Assembly (NCBI GenBank): GCA_028583605.1
Contig: CM053328.1
Coordinates: 9,006,782 to 9,070,781, forward strand
Direction: 5' to 3'
Source of the DNA: Dastarcus helophoroides
Lineage: Eukaryota > Arthropoda > Insecta > Coleoptera > Bothrideridae
DNA: 64,000 nt
The notes beneath the pieces were generated by a model. That model was not told the DNA's origin. It saw only the letters and a program-made list of their open reading frames with translations, and ran no database searches. How positions within the stretch are numbered: the first letter of the stretch is position 1; every line of letters begins with the position of its first letter. This document shows positions 51,330-63,492 of this stretch, piece after piece. The translations under genes were made by a program, and so were the position numbers.

Positions 51330-54300
51330 TAAATTTAGAAATTCTATAATTTTTGTTTCAAAAATTTTAGAAAATTCTAAATCGTAAAATTCTAATATGT
51401 TGGCATTTTTTAGATCTCGATATTTAAAATTCCTGAAAAAATTTGAGTTTTTTATTTAGAAATTTTGAAATTCTTTTCTATAAAACTTGGACAATTTGCG
51501 ACTTTGCCAGAAAATTCTCAAAATTTTAAAATGTTAATTAAAATAGCAACTTTTTGGGATTTCAGGATTTGCTAATTTCAAAATCTCGAAACCTTAAAAC
51601 TTTTTTATTAGAAAACTTTATATTTTATGATTTTGTCAGAAAATTTTCTAAATGTTAAATAAAAAGCAAGATTCTAAAAATTTCAAACTTTTCAGAATTT
51701 TTAAAATTTAAAATTTCGAAACTGCAAAATATCAAACTTTAACACCTGAAGTAGGATGCAATGTTGAAGTTTACCCTAAAGAGTCACTCTAGGAAGTAAC
51801 TTTTAATTCATGGACATTAAATACAAACGCCCTTGGTGTGGTTTTAAATTTCAAAACTTCGTATTTTTGAAGTTTAAAAATTTCAAAACTTCAGAATTCA
51901 CAATCTTAAAAGTTGCAAAATGTTGAATCCTTAACATTTAAACTTTGAAAATTTCAAAATGTCGCGACTCAAAACTTTACAACTTTCAAACCTTAAATCT
52001 TCAAAATTTCCTAACTTCAAAGTTTAATAGTTTAAAAATTTTCTAAATGTTAATTAAAACAGAAACATTTTAAAATTTACACATTTTTTAAGATTTTCTA
52101 GACTTTCAAATTTTCAAATTTCAAAATTCCAAAACATCAAATTTTAATCTTCGCAACTTTGTATTTTTAAAGTTTAAAAACTTGAACACTTTACAAACAC
52201 TTTAAAGGTACAAAATTTTGAACGTTCAAAATTTCACTCTTGCGAACTTTTGGAACTTTGAAGGAATTTCCAAACTTCAAAAACATTAAAATTACTTAAA
52301 ATTTTAAAACGTCACAACTTCAAAACACCTTAACTTCAGCTTCAACACTTCACAATTTCAAAACCTTCAAAATCTTCAGAATTTCGAAATCGTCAAAATA
52401 TCTAAATTTATTTTTTATAAAATTTCAAATTTCAGTCATTTTGTGTAAAATTACTAAGTTACGGCGCTTTGTAATTACAACATTTCAGTGGTAGAAATTT
52501 TGCAACTGCGAAAGATAGAAATTTCGAAACTTCAATACAAAAATTTTGGAACTTAAATATTTTTGGAACTTTGGAATTTTGAACATTCATAACTTGAAAA
52601 TAACAAAATTTTAAATGTTTTAAAATTCAAAACTTCAAACTTTGATACTTCAAAACTTAAGACGTAGAAATTTTGCAATTTTATAAAAAACTTTGCAAAA
52701 TAGAAATTACAGAACTTCAAGAACTAATTTTTTTTTAATATTCAAAACTTCAAAATTTTGGGGGCTCAAAATTTCGTCATTTGTAAACTTTAAATATTTT
52801 AAACATTAACACTTCAATAACAATCAAATATTAATAACTCAATACTTCGAAACTTCAAAATGTTTAAGACTTCAAACTCTAAATTTCAAAATTTTAGAAT
52901 TCTGGCACTTCGTAAGTTTTAAATGTCTAAATTTAAAATTTAAAACTTTTTAAATATTTAACATTCAAAGCTTGAATATTTAAGGACATCAAATCTGCAA
53001 AATTTGGAAACCTCAAAATTTTAAATAGTTTCAAAATTTGATACTTCGCCACTTGAATACTTCAAAATTTGAAAAATTTAAAACTTCAGAACTCTAAACT
53101 TTAAAACTTTGGAATATCCAAATTTCAATATTTTGAAATTTCTAAACATTAAGGCTCAGAAATTCTGGAATTTAGATTTCAATATTGTGAAATTCTTAAC
53201 ATTCAAAGCTTCGAAATTTTGGGTTAAAAAGTGCGAAATTTGAGGATTTCATAACATCGAAAGTCTTAAATATTTTAACCTTTAAAACTTTGATATTTCA
53301 ATACTTTGAATCTTCAAAATTTTAAATTTAAAAATTTTAGAATATCAATTCTGTTAAATTTTAAATATTCTAAGCTTTAAAAGTTGGAAATATTCAAACC
53401 TAAAAATTCAAAGCTTCGAAATTTTCAGCATTAAGATTTTTAAAACTTCAGGAATTCAAAATTTCAAATTTTCGAAACTTCAAAAAATTTTTTAATTCGA
53501 AACTTTTATATTTTAACACTTCAATACTTCCGAAGCTTAAAGATTTTGAAAGTTAAAAGCTTTAAATTTCAGAGCTTTGGAATACCGAAACTTCAAAATT
53601 TTGAAATGTAAAAACTTCGAAACTTTAAAATAGAAGATTTAAGAATTTCAAAATTTCAAAAATTCAAAACTTTAAAATTTGAAAATTTTAAAACTTTCAA
53701 ATTACTAAACTTCACAACTTCAAAACTAATCCTAAATATTTCGAAGCTTAAAAAGTTTAAATATTCGAACTTTTAAAACTTTAAAACTACTTCCTAATGG
53801 AATTTTCTAATTTTGTCATTTTGCCTCGAAATTTTTAAATAATAAGTACAACAGCAGGATTTCATAATTACCCAATGTTTAAGAATTCGAGATTCAAGAA
53901 TTTTAAAATTTTGGAACTTTAATACTTCGGTATACCTCAAAACTACGGTATTCTGAAAGCAATTTGAAAATTCTTAAGTTCAAAATTTCAAATTGCTTTC
54001 AGGTGCTTTGAGGTATATCGAAGTTTTGGAACTGCGAAATCTCGAAGTATTAAAGTTCCAAAATTTTTAAATTTTAAAATTCTTGAAAATTCGAAACTTC
54101 GAAATTTCAAACTTGAAACATTGAAATGTTTAAACTTCAATACTTCGAAAGTTTGAAATTTCAAAACTTAAATTTTTAAATTTAAGACTGTGGAACTCGG
54201 ATAATTCAAAATATTAAAATTTCAAACATTTAAAATCTTCGACACTTCGGAATTTCAAAACTTCAGAATTTGGAACTTGTCTACATTAAAAAACTAAATT

Positions 54301-54360
54301 TTTATACTTGTAGGCTTTGAAATCTTAAAATTTCAAAATTTAAAATTTCAAAACCTTGAA
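51330..54360. repeat. AT-rich repeat block of a different type (ACTTCAAAATTT)
   Basis: The unit here is close to AAAACTTCAAAATTTTGAA, roughly self-complementary, with no fixed polarity and few TCGA cores. No higher-order period is evident by eye and there are no ORFs. One large palindrome lies at 53895-54085. Confidence 0.7.
53895..54085. repeat. Imperfect 190-bp palindrome
   Basis: CAAGAATTTTAAAATTTTGG, AACTTTAATACTTCG and GAAAGCAATTTGAAA on the left are mirrored by TTTCAAATTGCTTTC, CGAAGTATTAAAGTTCC and AAATTTTAAAATTCTTG on the right. The loop is about 15 bases. One extra stretch, AACTGCGAAATCTCG, lies in the right arm. Confidence 0.85.
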
Positions 54361-54597
54361 ACGCGAGATTGAGATCTAGGGTCATTTTCATAAATTTTGA
54401 CTTAATTTTTAAAGTTCCAAATTTAAATTTTCAAATTTACGCCTCAGTGGTGGACTACTTTCAAATTTTTTCATTAAAACACATATTTTGGATAACTGTA
54501 AATACCAGCTTTGCAAAATTTCATGTTTTTGAAATATTGAAACCCATTTTTAGTTTAGCTTTAAATATTTTTTATTTTAAATTTTTTTACAAATATT

Positions 54598-54734
54598 TTT
54601 TTTTTAGGTGGAACCGGATTAGTCCTTGGTTATTTTCAAAAATTGAAATACAAATCTTGTCCTCTTAAAAAAGAAAGATAAGATTAAAAAACACAGCCTT
54701 TCTTGGTTTTAGGAAACAAGATTTGTATTTCAAT
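54598..54734 (-). mobile_element. H1 hairpin retroposon with poly-T and 16-bp duplication
   Basis: Poly-T, then AGGTGGAACCGGATTAGTCC and the tail, then the outer parts of both arms. The arm centre (HHR-like region) is deleted. The duplication TTTTTTTACAAATATT is perfect (54582-54597, 54735-54750). The ORF at 54369-54668 reads into it by chance. Confidence 0.9.
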
Positions 54735-54750
54735 TTTTTTTACAAATATT

Positions 54751-55480
54751 CCTGTTCAGATTTTAGGTTATAAAATTTGGATATATTTCTTTTACAAATC
54801 TACAGTTTGTTTGCCAAATGTCCACTTATTTATAAATTTTTTTCGTTTAAACTTGAAAATAACACTTCTTTAAAATTACAACTACAACAAAACAAAATTT
54901 ATTTAATTTTGAAATTAAAATTTCATCTGAAAATTAAGCTTCCACAATATTGATACTGTTTTGCAAAATTTGCCAAATAAAAGAAAAACCTAGCACAAAA
55001 TCTGGAGATATTTCAGGTAAGAAAATTGTGGCTCCATTTGTAGTTCAATCAATAAAGTGGCTGAAAAATTTCCTCTTAATAGAGGAGTATCGTAGCAGAT
55101 GTTCGTAGTTTTCTTTCGTTCTTGACATTAGTAATTGCTTGATATCCAAGCAAACATTTATTGACTATACTTTTTTTTTCTTTGGTAACTTGCTGCGTTT
55201 CTAGAAAGAAGTTTTTAAGATTTTAGATACTGAAAATGTTGTAAAAGGCTTACACCCTTTTTTAGAACTCAAAATGTTTTAAAAAAGTCTTCGTTCCTTT
55301 TAAATCTAAAACCCAAGACGCCTAAAATGTGAAATGAAGAGACAGAATAATGATTTGCATTTACCAATAAGTCCTAAATATTATAGAATCGAAATAAATT
55401 TCATTATCTACAAAGTCATTGATAATAGAGGGCATCCTATTAAAATTTGCTGCAAAACATCATATACCTAATACAATAAG
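54751..55480. other. 3' flank of the two-membrane-segment gene
   Basis: Non-repetitive AT-rich sequence downstream of the minus-strand stop at 55481-55483, so it would hold the 3' UTR. No AATAAA is convincing close to the stop on the minus strand. The plus ORF 55419-55655 is the antisense shadow of the gene. Confidence 0.5.
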
Positions 55481-56381
55481 TTATTGTCCCAATTGCAATG
55501 GACTCAATACGATACCACTATGCGTTTGCTTTTCATTAGCATTCTTCCTATCACTATCAACGTCCCTTTTACCTAAACTAGGACCTTCGCTGGTCTCGCT
55601 ATTATCATTTCGTTCAATAACCACACTCAGAGTATTCTCACTGAGTTCTCCATAATTGTTCACGGGCTCCCTAACTCTGCTTAACTTCGATTTAGTCTGT
55701 ATAACTTCTGTACCTATAACAGTAGCACATTCACTGTCATTGCTAGATACCGAAACACTATCAACTTCGTAAGTGAATTCTAAGTTTTGCAACTCTATAA
55801 TCGAGTCGCTCGTGGATATTCTACTTTCCTCCGCGAGGAACTCGCTGACTTCGGGAAGCTTGATTTCTGGTATCGTTGGCTTTGTCTCATCCTCTACCGA
55901 TAACGAAGCCTTGGGGAACTCCTTAAATTCGCAAGTGCTCGTGCTGGGCAGAGAATGATTCGGAGGAACTATAGACACCTTTTTCTTGTTCTTATTCGGA
56001 AGAAGATTCGGTTTTTCCACTTGAATGTAATCAGGCGGATCGTTGCTTAATTTCGACGTTAGAGGGTAACGGCTGGAGTTGTGTGGACAAGTGTTTTTTA
56101 ATCTTGTCTTTTTTCTCCTTCGGAAGCAATTGGATGGGCAAGCGCATAAGAGAACTCGTACCAGGCAGCAGAGTAGGCCGCATGCTATTAGAGTAGGTCC
56201 TATCAGTCGTAATTCTAAGGTTTTGAAGCCCTTTTCGCCGGTACCGACGAAGAATATGACGCTTCCTATGGCCGTTGTTCCTAGGCCTACGTAGAGTAAG
56301 GCATTGGCGGCGGCACTCTGGATGGTAAACGCTGAAGAAATCTTCCTCGTCCGATCCACCACCATAGGTTGAGTCGTGAAT
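55481..56381 (-). CDS. Two-membrane-segment protein with PPxY motif, 3'-terminal exon
   Basis: Acceptor CGTGTTGTAG precedes 56381. The frame gives FTTQP, then Met (56365), 294 codons in total to the stop TAA. Counting from that Met: hydrophobic segments at about 17-41 (NALLYVGLGTTAIGSVIFFV) and 52-76 (LIGPTLIACGLLCCLVRVLL), joined by a short loop with GEKGFK. A Cys-rich membrane edge (62-80) and RRRKKTRLK (82-90) follow, then DPPDY (PPxY at 110-113, a possible WW-domain/Nedd4 ligand), then a Ser/Thr/acidic tail from about 150. Both ends probably face the cytosol. The layout recalls TMEM200-like proteins, but I do not recognise the family with certainty. The exon has ordinary composition and stands out sharply from the AT repeat. 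Upstream exons are not identified, so the start is either Met-56365 or lies in another exon. Confidence 0.88.
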
Positions 56382-58900
56382 CTACAACACGAAATAATGA
56401 ATCAATAATTTTTCCAGTTTCAAATGAAAGACTCCAACGTATTAGAGACTTTTGAACCACGCTGAAGTTTTTCATGCAATGCTAGAGGGGTTTTATTTCA
56501 AAGACCAGCTAAAGCTCAATTCAGCTAAAGGGTTTTTAACTCTTTAACGCGTTTTAAATCCACATGTTAAGGCTAAAGTCAAAATGTTCAAAAAAAAGTG
56601 AAAATTTCAAGAAACAAATTCAAAATTTTTAAATCTACATTCAAAATGTCTTTCTTGATTCAAAAATTTAAAGATTAAATGAATTTTCAAATTACATAAG
56701 CTTTGATATTATACAATCTACAATTCTAAAAAAAATCAAAATTTTCGGTTTACCCTAAAAATGTTGAATAGTTATTTATTGAATCTTTTTTCTTTCTTTT
56801 ATTTTTGACTTACATTATCCCGTGTTATAAGGTACAAGCAAATTATTATTACATTTGTACTTTAAAGTCAATATTTTGAGTTAAATTTTTGAAAATTGTC
56901 TAAAAAAAGCTTTTTTTAAAAAGTGAAAATTTGGAAAAAAGCGAAAACAAGTTTAAAAAGTTTTCCAAATTGTTTACACTTCCGGTAAAGCATGTTTTGC
57001 AACGTTTTGATTTTTGTTTTAATTTCGACTTTTTTTGACATTTAAAGTTGAAGTTAAAACGTGAAATTTTTATTTCTTTAGTTTCTACTAAAAACTCGTT
57101 TTTCAAAATCAGAATTTCTAGAAAAAAATTGGAAATCGCTAGATTGCAATTTTTTTTATCTCTGGTTCTTCCTTGGGGTGTTATTACCCTCAATTGCATT
57201 AAAAATAAAATAAGACTAAAAGTTTAAAGCAGGCATTTTATTCTTATGCTTAACATTTCAAAGTCATGTAGAGATTAAATAAAAAAAAACAGCGAAATTT
57301 CTACAAAAAAGTTTTTCGAAAGTTCAAACTTAAAAAAAAATTTTTAGAATATCTCTAAATAAAAAAAATTAAAACTAAAAAACATCTTCCACCAAATTTC
57401 TACTTAAACATTATAATTTTTAAATTAAATTAAAATCTGTGGATTAATGTAAAAAATTATTTTGTTTAATTTTCGTGTTTAATTAAAATCAAAGTTTTAG
57501 AATGAAAGTGAAAATCATGTTAGAGTTACAAATTTGCCAAAATTTTTTAATTTGATACCAATAAATTCCTGAAAATATATTTAAATAAGTGAAATTTTCT
57601 TAGAAAGTGCTTTTTTATTAAAAATTTCAATTTTAAACCTAGATCTTATAAAAAAAATTCGAATTTTTTAGTTATGAAATTTCAATCTATAATTACAAAA
57701 TTACAATAAAAGTTTAAACAAGAAATCAAAATTTGTAAAAAATATGCAACCTTTTTAACAAGAATTTACGAGAAACACTTTAAATTGAAGAAAAATATCT
57801 CAAATTCTCATATTTAGGATAGATTATTGGTCAAATGCTTTTCTACAGATTTTCTTAAAATTTTGGTCAGCTGTTACTAACAAGGTTACCTATACGGTTA
57901 CAAATTAAAAAGACCCTTGACGGTACTGAAGACGAGATATTCAATGTCGAAGTTATGATTTTTAACATGTAAAGTATAGGGAAAGAATGCCTTTGAAAAT
58001 ATTTGAATTTATTGCTGCCAAACCTTTAAAAGATTTTAATAAAACGCAATATATTATGTAGAATAAAATTGTAAATTAAATGTTAAAATATGAGGTTTCC
58101 TAGGGGAGTCATTTTTACGTAAACGAAATCTAAAATTATTCATGTTATGCAATGTCAGTGCTTTATTTCGCATGTTAGGAAAACATCTTGAAGTAATAGC
58201 AGCTTCACTACTTCTTCTAGATACTTTGGAGTCAAACCTCTGTGGCGTAAAGTTCTTGCATATGTAAGTGTTGTCGGCTCAGAAAACCCTACTGCAAAGA
58301 TCTATTGAGATTTGTATTATTGTATAACTTAAAAATAGTCATGGAGAAAACTATTAAAAACAAAACAAATTAATGCTTTAGGTTTCTGTTTTTTTTTTCA
58401 TATTTTGAATTCAATTTTTTTAGATTGAACAGCTTTTGAATAATTATAAGAAAACCATTGACTATTTATCGAAAATATATTTAAAGTTTTCCAATTTGAA
58501 ACAAATGGACATTGAAATTTTTTAAATGATTGACATTTCCAACCCTCAATTCGTAGAATTCTTTAATATTTATAACTATTAAATTTTGTTAACGATTAAA
58601 AATCAACAGATATGAAAAATAACCGCCAATGATGCAGTAATACGAAACCTGGTCCTGTGTTAGCAAATATTTATTGAAACATTGTGGAATTTTTAATCTC
58701 TGCTGCTTTTTAATCATTAATACAGTTTAATAGTTATAGATTAAAATTATTGTTTAGAAAAGTCTTGATATTGCAAACTTTTACTCGGAAATTTATTATT
58801 TTTGTTATTACTTTGACTCGAAATTTGAATTTTTTGAAACAATTTTGGATGTTATTTATTTTTTTTCTTATAATTTAGTTTGTTTTTTTAAGACAAAAAT
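56382..58900. other. Intron/upstream region, mixed AT-rich, one candidate exon
   Basis: Motif repeat of mixed polarity at 56570-57780, then less repetitive DNA. The minus ORF at 56900-57199 is Lys/Phe-rich repeat, and 56287-56475 reads through the splice acceptor. A short non-repetitive island at 58150-58300 has splice-like signals on both strands (see findings), but neither reading is good enough to call. Confidence 0.5.
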
Positions 58901-60400
58901 CCTTTGCAAATAATGGCTCTGATTTAATAAATAGTGTAGGCCCTACCCAGGTGAAGCAAGAAGTTTTTAAGTATCAAAATTTTCAAAAAAAGTCGAGATT
59001 AAAAGGGATGTATTCTCAAAAGGGTTCGAAATTTCAAGAAAAAATTGCAACTTTAAAAGCAGTCTAGACTTCAAAAGAAGTTTTAATTTTCTAAAAATGG
59101 ATGAAATTTCAAAAGAGAATCTTATTTTATAGAAAAACTCGAAATTTTAAAGTCAACATTTTAAAACATTCAAGATTTCTAAAAAAAACTGAAATCTTTA
59201 AAACCAGTCTTAATTTTAAAGAGAGGTCCAGATTTTAAATAAATGCCGAAGTTTAAAAAAAGTCTAGATTATTAAAATATTCCATAGATTCAATAGTCAG
59301 TTTAGGTAAAAAATACAAAAAGTGTTAAAATTTTGGAAAAATTCGAAATGATCAAAGAGCTAGAGAAAAAACCAAAAAATTTATATTAATTCGCAATTTT
59401 CAAGTAAAGTTCAAATTAAATAAGTGTCGAAATGTTCAAAAAAACGCAGAATGTTGTTTATAAAAGTCAGCATTTTCCAAAAAGTCACAATATATAACAA
59501 AAAGTCTAAATTTCTAGGTTTAAAAAAAAACGAAATTTTCACATATGTAATAATTTCACACACGAATTTTCCAAAAAATGTCACAAAATGTTTAGAAATA
59601 GTCAACATTTTAAAAAAGTATGAAATTTTCAAACAAGCTAACATTTCCAAAAAGATTTGTTTTTTAAAAAGTAGAAATTTTCAGTAAAATATAAATTTGG
59701 GGATAAATTTGAAACCTTTAAGGTAAAAATTTCGATAATAAAAGCAGGAATTTTGATAAAGAATGGTAAATTTTACAATTTTTTCAAAAAAGTCGAAGTA
59801 AAGCAAAAATTAAAGTTTCCAAAAAAGTCAAAATTTTCCTAAGAATTCACAATTTTAAAGTAGGTCACAATTTCATGGGCCTATTGTCAGGCAAAATCTG
59901 AAAGGATATAAAAGCTCGAAATTTTCAGAAGAACATTTAAAATTTACAAAAGAATCCAAATTTTCTAAAAAGAGCGAGTCTTGAAGGATCGAATTTTCTA
60001 TATTCATAATTTTGGGGAATTTGAAAATTTTGAAAAACCAGGATTTTTAAAAAAATTAATACAGTATTGAGAAAATGCTAGATTTGGGAATTTTTCTTTA
60101 AAAGTGGATAATTTGAAAAGATAAACTTTTCTAAAAGCACCACATTTCGAAAAAAATTTCCAAAGTTAAAAAAAAGCCAAATTATAAGAAATCTATTCTT
60201 GGAGAAAGCCACCGAAAATTTCAAGAAAAAAGTCAAATTTTTCGAAAATAAAGGATTTCAAGAAAAACTCGAAATTTTCGAAAAAACCAAGCTTATAATA
60301 AAAAGTCGCCATATTCAAAACAAATGCAAATTTTCAAAAATAATGATTGGCGCTTTAATAAAGACGAGTTTTACTGGAAAAAAAATCTAAGTTTTGAGAA
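58900..60400 (-). repeat. AT-rich repeat block, reversed polarity
   Basis: Motif repeat in the purine orientation (AAAAAGTCGAAATTTTC). Overlapping ORFs on both strands (59411-59650, 59424-59687, 60199-60390) are low-complexity Lys/Phe strings. No gene. Confidence 0.7.
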
Positions 60401-60724
60401 ATTAAAATACAAATGTTGTTCCCTAAAACCAAGAAAGATTAAAAAACACAACAAAGGTTGCTCTAACGCGTTTCGATAGCCAAGCTATCCTCTTCAGAGA
60501 GATACTTCTTGTCCCCTGAAACCAAGAAAGATTAAAAAACACAACAACGTTTCGATAGCCAAGCTAGTATCTCAGGATCTTTCTGAAGATGATAGCTTGG
60601 CTATCGAAACGCGTTAGAGCAACCTTTGTGTTGTGTTTTTTAATCTTTCTTGGTTTCAGGGGACAAGATTTGTATTTCAATTATTAAAGATAACCAAGGA
60701 TCATTCCATTCCACCAAAAAAAAA
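60401..60724 (+). mobile_element. H1 hairpin retroposon, 324 bp with duplicated first arm and poly-A
   Basis: ATTAAAATACAAATGTTGTT starts the first arm, which is followed by a second partial first arm (CTTGTCCCCTGAAACCAAGA to ATAGCCAAGCTAG), then the second arm, the tail GATAACCAAGGATCATTCC, CATTCCACC and ten A. Like 44178 it has an extra arm piece, here in direct orientation. The ORFs at 60633-60848 and 60650-60940 begin in its arm and are not genes. Confidence 0.9.
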
Positions 60725-61690
60725 ACTTCTATGCTTAAAAGTTTTGATATCCAAAAAAAATCAATATTCCAAAAACAACCCAATTTTCCAGAAAAACTCG
60801 AAACTTTGTCAACATTTCCAAACCATCTTCAAAACAACAAATTTTTAAAACCAGTTTTACTTTTTAAAAGGGCTCCAAATTTACAAAAAAAGCCAAAGTT
60901 TAAAAGAAGTCAACATTTTCAAAATATTTCATTTGTTTAAAAAAGTTTGTTTTCCTTTAAATAGAAATTACAAAAATGTTGAAATTTTGGGAAAATTCGA
61001 ATTTTTCAAAGAGTTCGAGAAAAAAATGGAAAAATTTATAATAAATCAGTTTTCAAATGAAGTCCACATTTTTTAAAAATGTGTCAAAATTTTCAAAAAA
61101 AGAAAAATATTATCTGAAAGTCAGCATTTTCGAGAAAGTTACAATTTATAGAAAAGTTCTAAATTTTCAAGTGTCGAAAAAAAAAGTCTTCAAAAATTTC
61201 AGTTTTTCAAAAACGACATAATTTCACAGCATGAATTTTCCAAAAATTTTCTTAAAGAACAAACAAGTCAAAATATTCAGAAAAAGCCTACACTTTGAAA
61301 AAACTCAAAATTATCAAAAAAAGTGAACACTTTCAAGAAGGTTAATATTTTTTTAAAAAGAATAATAAAATCGAAGTTTTGAAAGAAATTTAACATTTTT
61401 AAAGTTAAATTTTAAAAATAAAAACAGTAAGTTCAATAATATAATGTAAATTTCAGAACATTTTCAAAAAAAGTCAAATTCAAAGACATCAGATTTTTTA
61501 AAAAAGTTTATAATTTTGAAGAACCATAATTTCATAGTTCAATTTTCAAAAAAATTCTAAACATTTGACCTATGACATTTGCAAAAAAAGTCGAAATTTT
61601 CCAAAAATGGCAAAAACTAAGAATTCAAAGTTTTTAATTAAGTCGAAATTTTGAGAAAATTGAAAATTTAGTGATTTTAAAACATTTCAT
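60725..61690 (-). repeat. AT-rich repeat block, reversed polarity
   Basis: Continuation of the 58900 block between two H1 copies. No gene. Confidence 0.65.
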
Positions 61691-61705
61691 ATTTTCAATT
61701 AACAA

Positions 61706-61965
61706 TTTTGGTGGAACGGACTATTACGGGTTATCTTCAAAAAATGAAATACAAATTTGGTCCCCTGAAACCAAGAAAGATTAAAAAAACACAAGGGTTG
61801 CTCTAACACGTTTCGAAAGCCAAGCTGTCCTCTTCAGAGAGATACTGATCCACTGATCTGAGTATCTCTCTGAAGATGATAGCTTGGCTATCGAAACGCG
61901 TTAGAGAAACCTTTGTTGTTTTCTCAATCTTTCTTAGTTTCAGGGGACAAGATTTGTATTTTAAT
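61706..61965 (-). mobile_element. H1 hairpin retroposon, complete 260-bp copy
   Basis: Best reference copy: tail GGTGGAACGGACTATTACGG onward from 61710, first arm, a centre of about 20 bases (TGATCCACTGATCTGA), second arm ending GATTTGTATTTTAA. Perfect 14-bp duplication TTTTCAATTAACAA (61692-61705, 61966-61979). The second arm contains the hammerhead-like core at 61866-61906. ORFs 61803-61988 and 61876-62076 are not genes. Confidence 0.95.
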
Positions 61966-61979
61966 TTTTCAATTAACAA

Positions 61980-63480
61980 CATTGACAAAATGCTAAGTTT
62001 GGAAAATTTTAAAAAAAAAGTTAACGGTTTGAAAAAGGCCGTATTTTCTAAAGGGTCGAAATTTCCAAAAAGGTAAAAGTTTTAAAAGTCGAAGTTTTGA
62101 AAAAAAAGTTAGACTTAAAAAAGCAATTGTTCGAGAAAGAATTTAAGATGACGAGAAATATCAAAGTTTTAGAAAAGTCAGGATTTTAAGAAAAGCCTGA
62201 AATGAAAATTTTTAAAGTCCATGAACCTTTTTGAAGCTAAGCAGAAATTTGAAAATATTTTTGGCCGATGGTTTTCTTATAATTACTTAAAAATTGTGTT
62301 CACTAAGTAATTTTGAACACTGGAAACTTGGAGCTTTAATTTGATCTTATGTTATTTTCTCGATGACCATTGTATTTTTTGAGTTATAGTCTTTTGTAGT
62401 CATACACAAAGCAAGTTTTTTTGTCTTGCTGAGCAATTTGTTTCATTTAGTTTTCTTCATTTTTTATTTTTTTTTTATCAAGATATTTAATTATTATGAC
62501 CATTTTAGATTGAATATAATTATTATTTATAAAATTTGTTTTATTTATTTCTTTAATAGTAGTATTTATCTTGTCAATTCCGGGCTGGTTTGATTCTTGT
62601 CTTGCTAGCAAAAGTCTTGCTTGTTCTTGTTTTTTCTGGCTTGGTTGTTTTGCTCATAAGCAACAACAAAACAGATTCAGAATTAATTGCGATACAATCA
62701 ATTTAAAAAATAAGTCATGAATAAAAAATGCCACAAAAAAAGAAAACAACAAATTGAGGATATGGATTCTCAAAAGAGAATCCACCCAAAATTTAGAAAA
62801 AACTCAAAAAGATTAAATAAAAATAAAAAAAAGTATTTTTATACATAACTTTAAGTCTTAAATTTGGACTGGAAATTTAGAGAAAAATGTTAATATTTCA
62901 AGAAAAACATTGTTTTAGTAAAAATTGCCAGTCATTTTCTGGAATGTCTATATTATTGGCGAAATCTGGAGTTCAAATTTCAAAATTTCAGTTTATGCTT
63001 AAAATTTTAATTTTATAACCAAAATGTTTCACTTTTCAAAACCTAACATTTTTAACAAAGATTAGAAACATTATAAATTGTGACAAATAATTCAATATTT
63101 AGGCATTTTATTTGGATATTTATAATTTTTTCTGGAATTTAAAATTTATCGAAATTTGATGGTTAAATTTAAATTTTACAGTTAATATTGTAACTTCAAA
63201 ATCGACGATTTTCAACGTCACATTTAAAATTTAGATTTTGTCTTTTAAATTGCGATAAAACGCAGTAAAAGTTTTAATTACGAAATTTTTAGAAAAAATT
63301 GAAATAAGAAAAATTGGTGACAAATTTATGATTTCTGGAAAAAATAAAAATTTCTCATAAATTCGATATACTTTATACTTTAAGAAAACTAAAAAATGTA
63401 AAGTCAGAAAACAGAAATGTTTTGAGAAAGATTCGAGTTTATTAAAAAAATTTAACTTTTTCTTATATTCCGAATTTTTA
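61980..63480. other. AT-rich sequence, no gene
   Basis: Reversed-polarity repeat to about 62220, then non-repetitive AT-rich DNA with a pyrimidine-rich stretch (CTTGTCTTGCTAGC, GTCTTGCTTGTTCTTG at 62580-62640) and a perfect 8-bp hairpin GGATTCTC/GAGAATCC (62763-62782). Mixed repeat follows to 63480. Confidence 0.55.
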
Positions 63481-63492
63481 TTTTAATATAGT

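Noticed and set aside
56287..56475. Minus-strand ORF overlapping the splice acceptor of the 55481-56381 exon
   Set aside because: Different frame from the membrane protein and crosses the acceptor; a shadow ORF.
61706..61965. H1 as an ordinary TIR MITE
   Set aside because: The tail exists on one side only, poly-A follows it, and target duplications vary from 9 to 16 bp.
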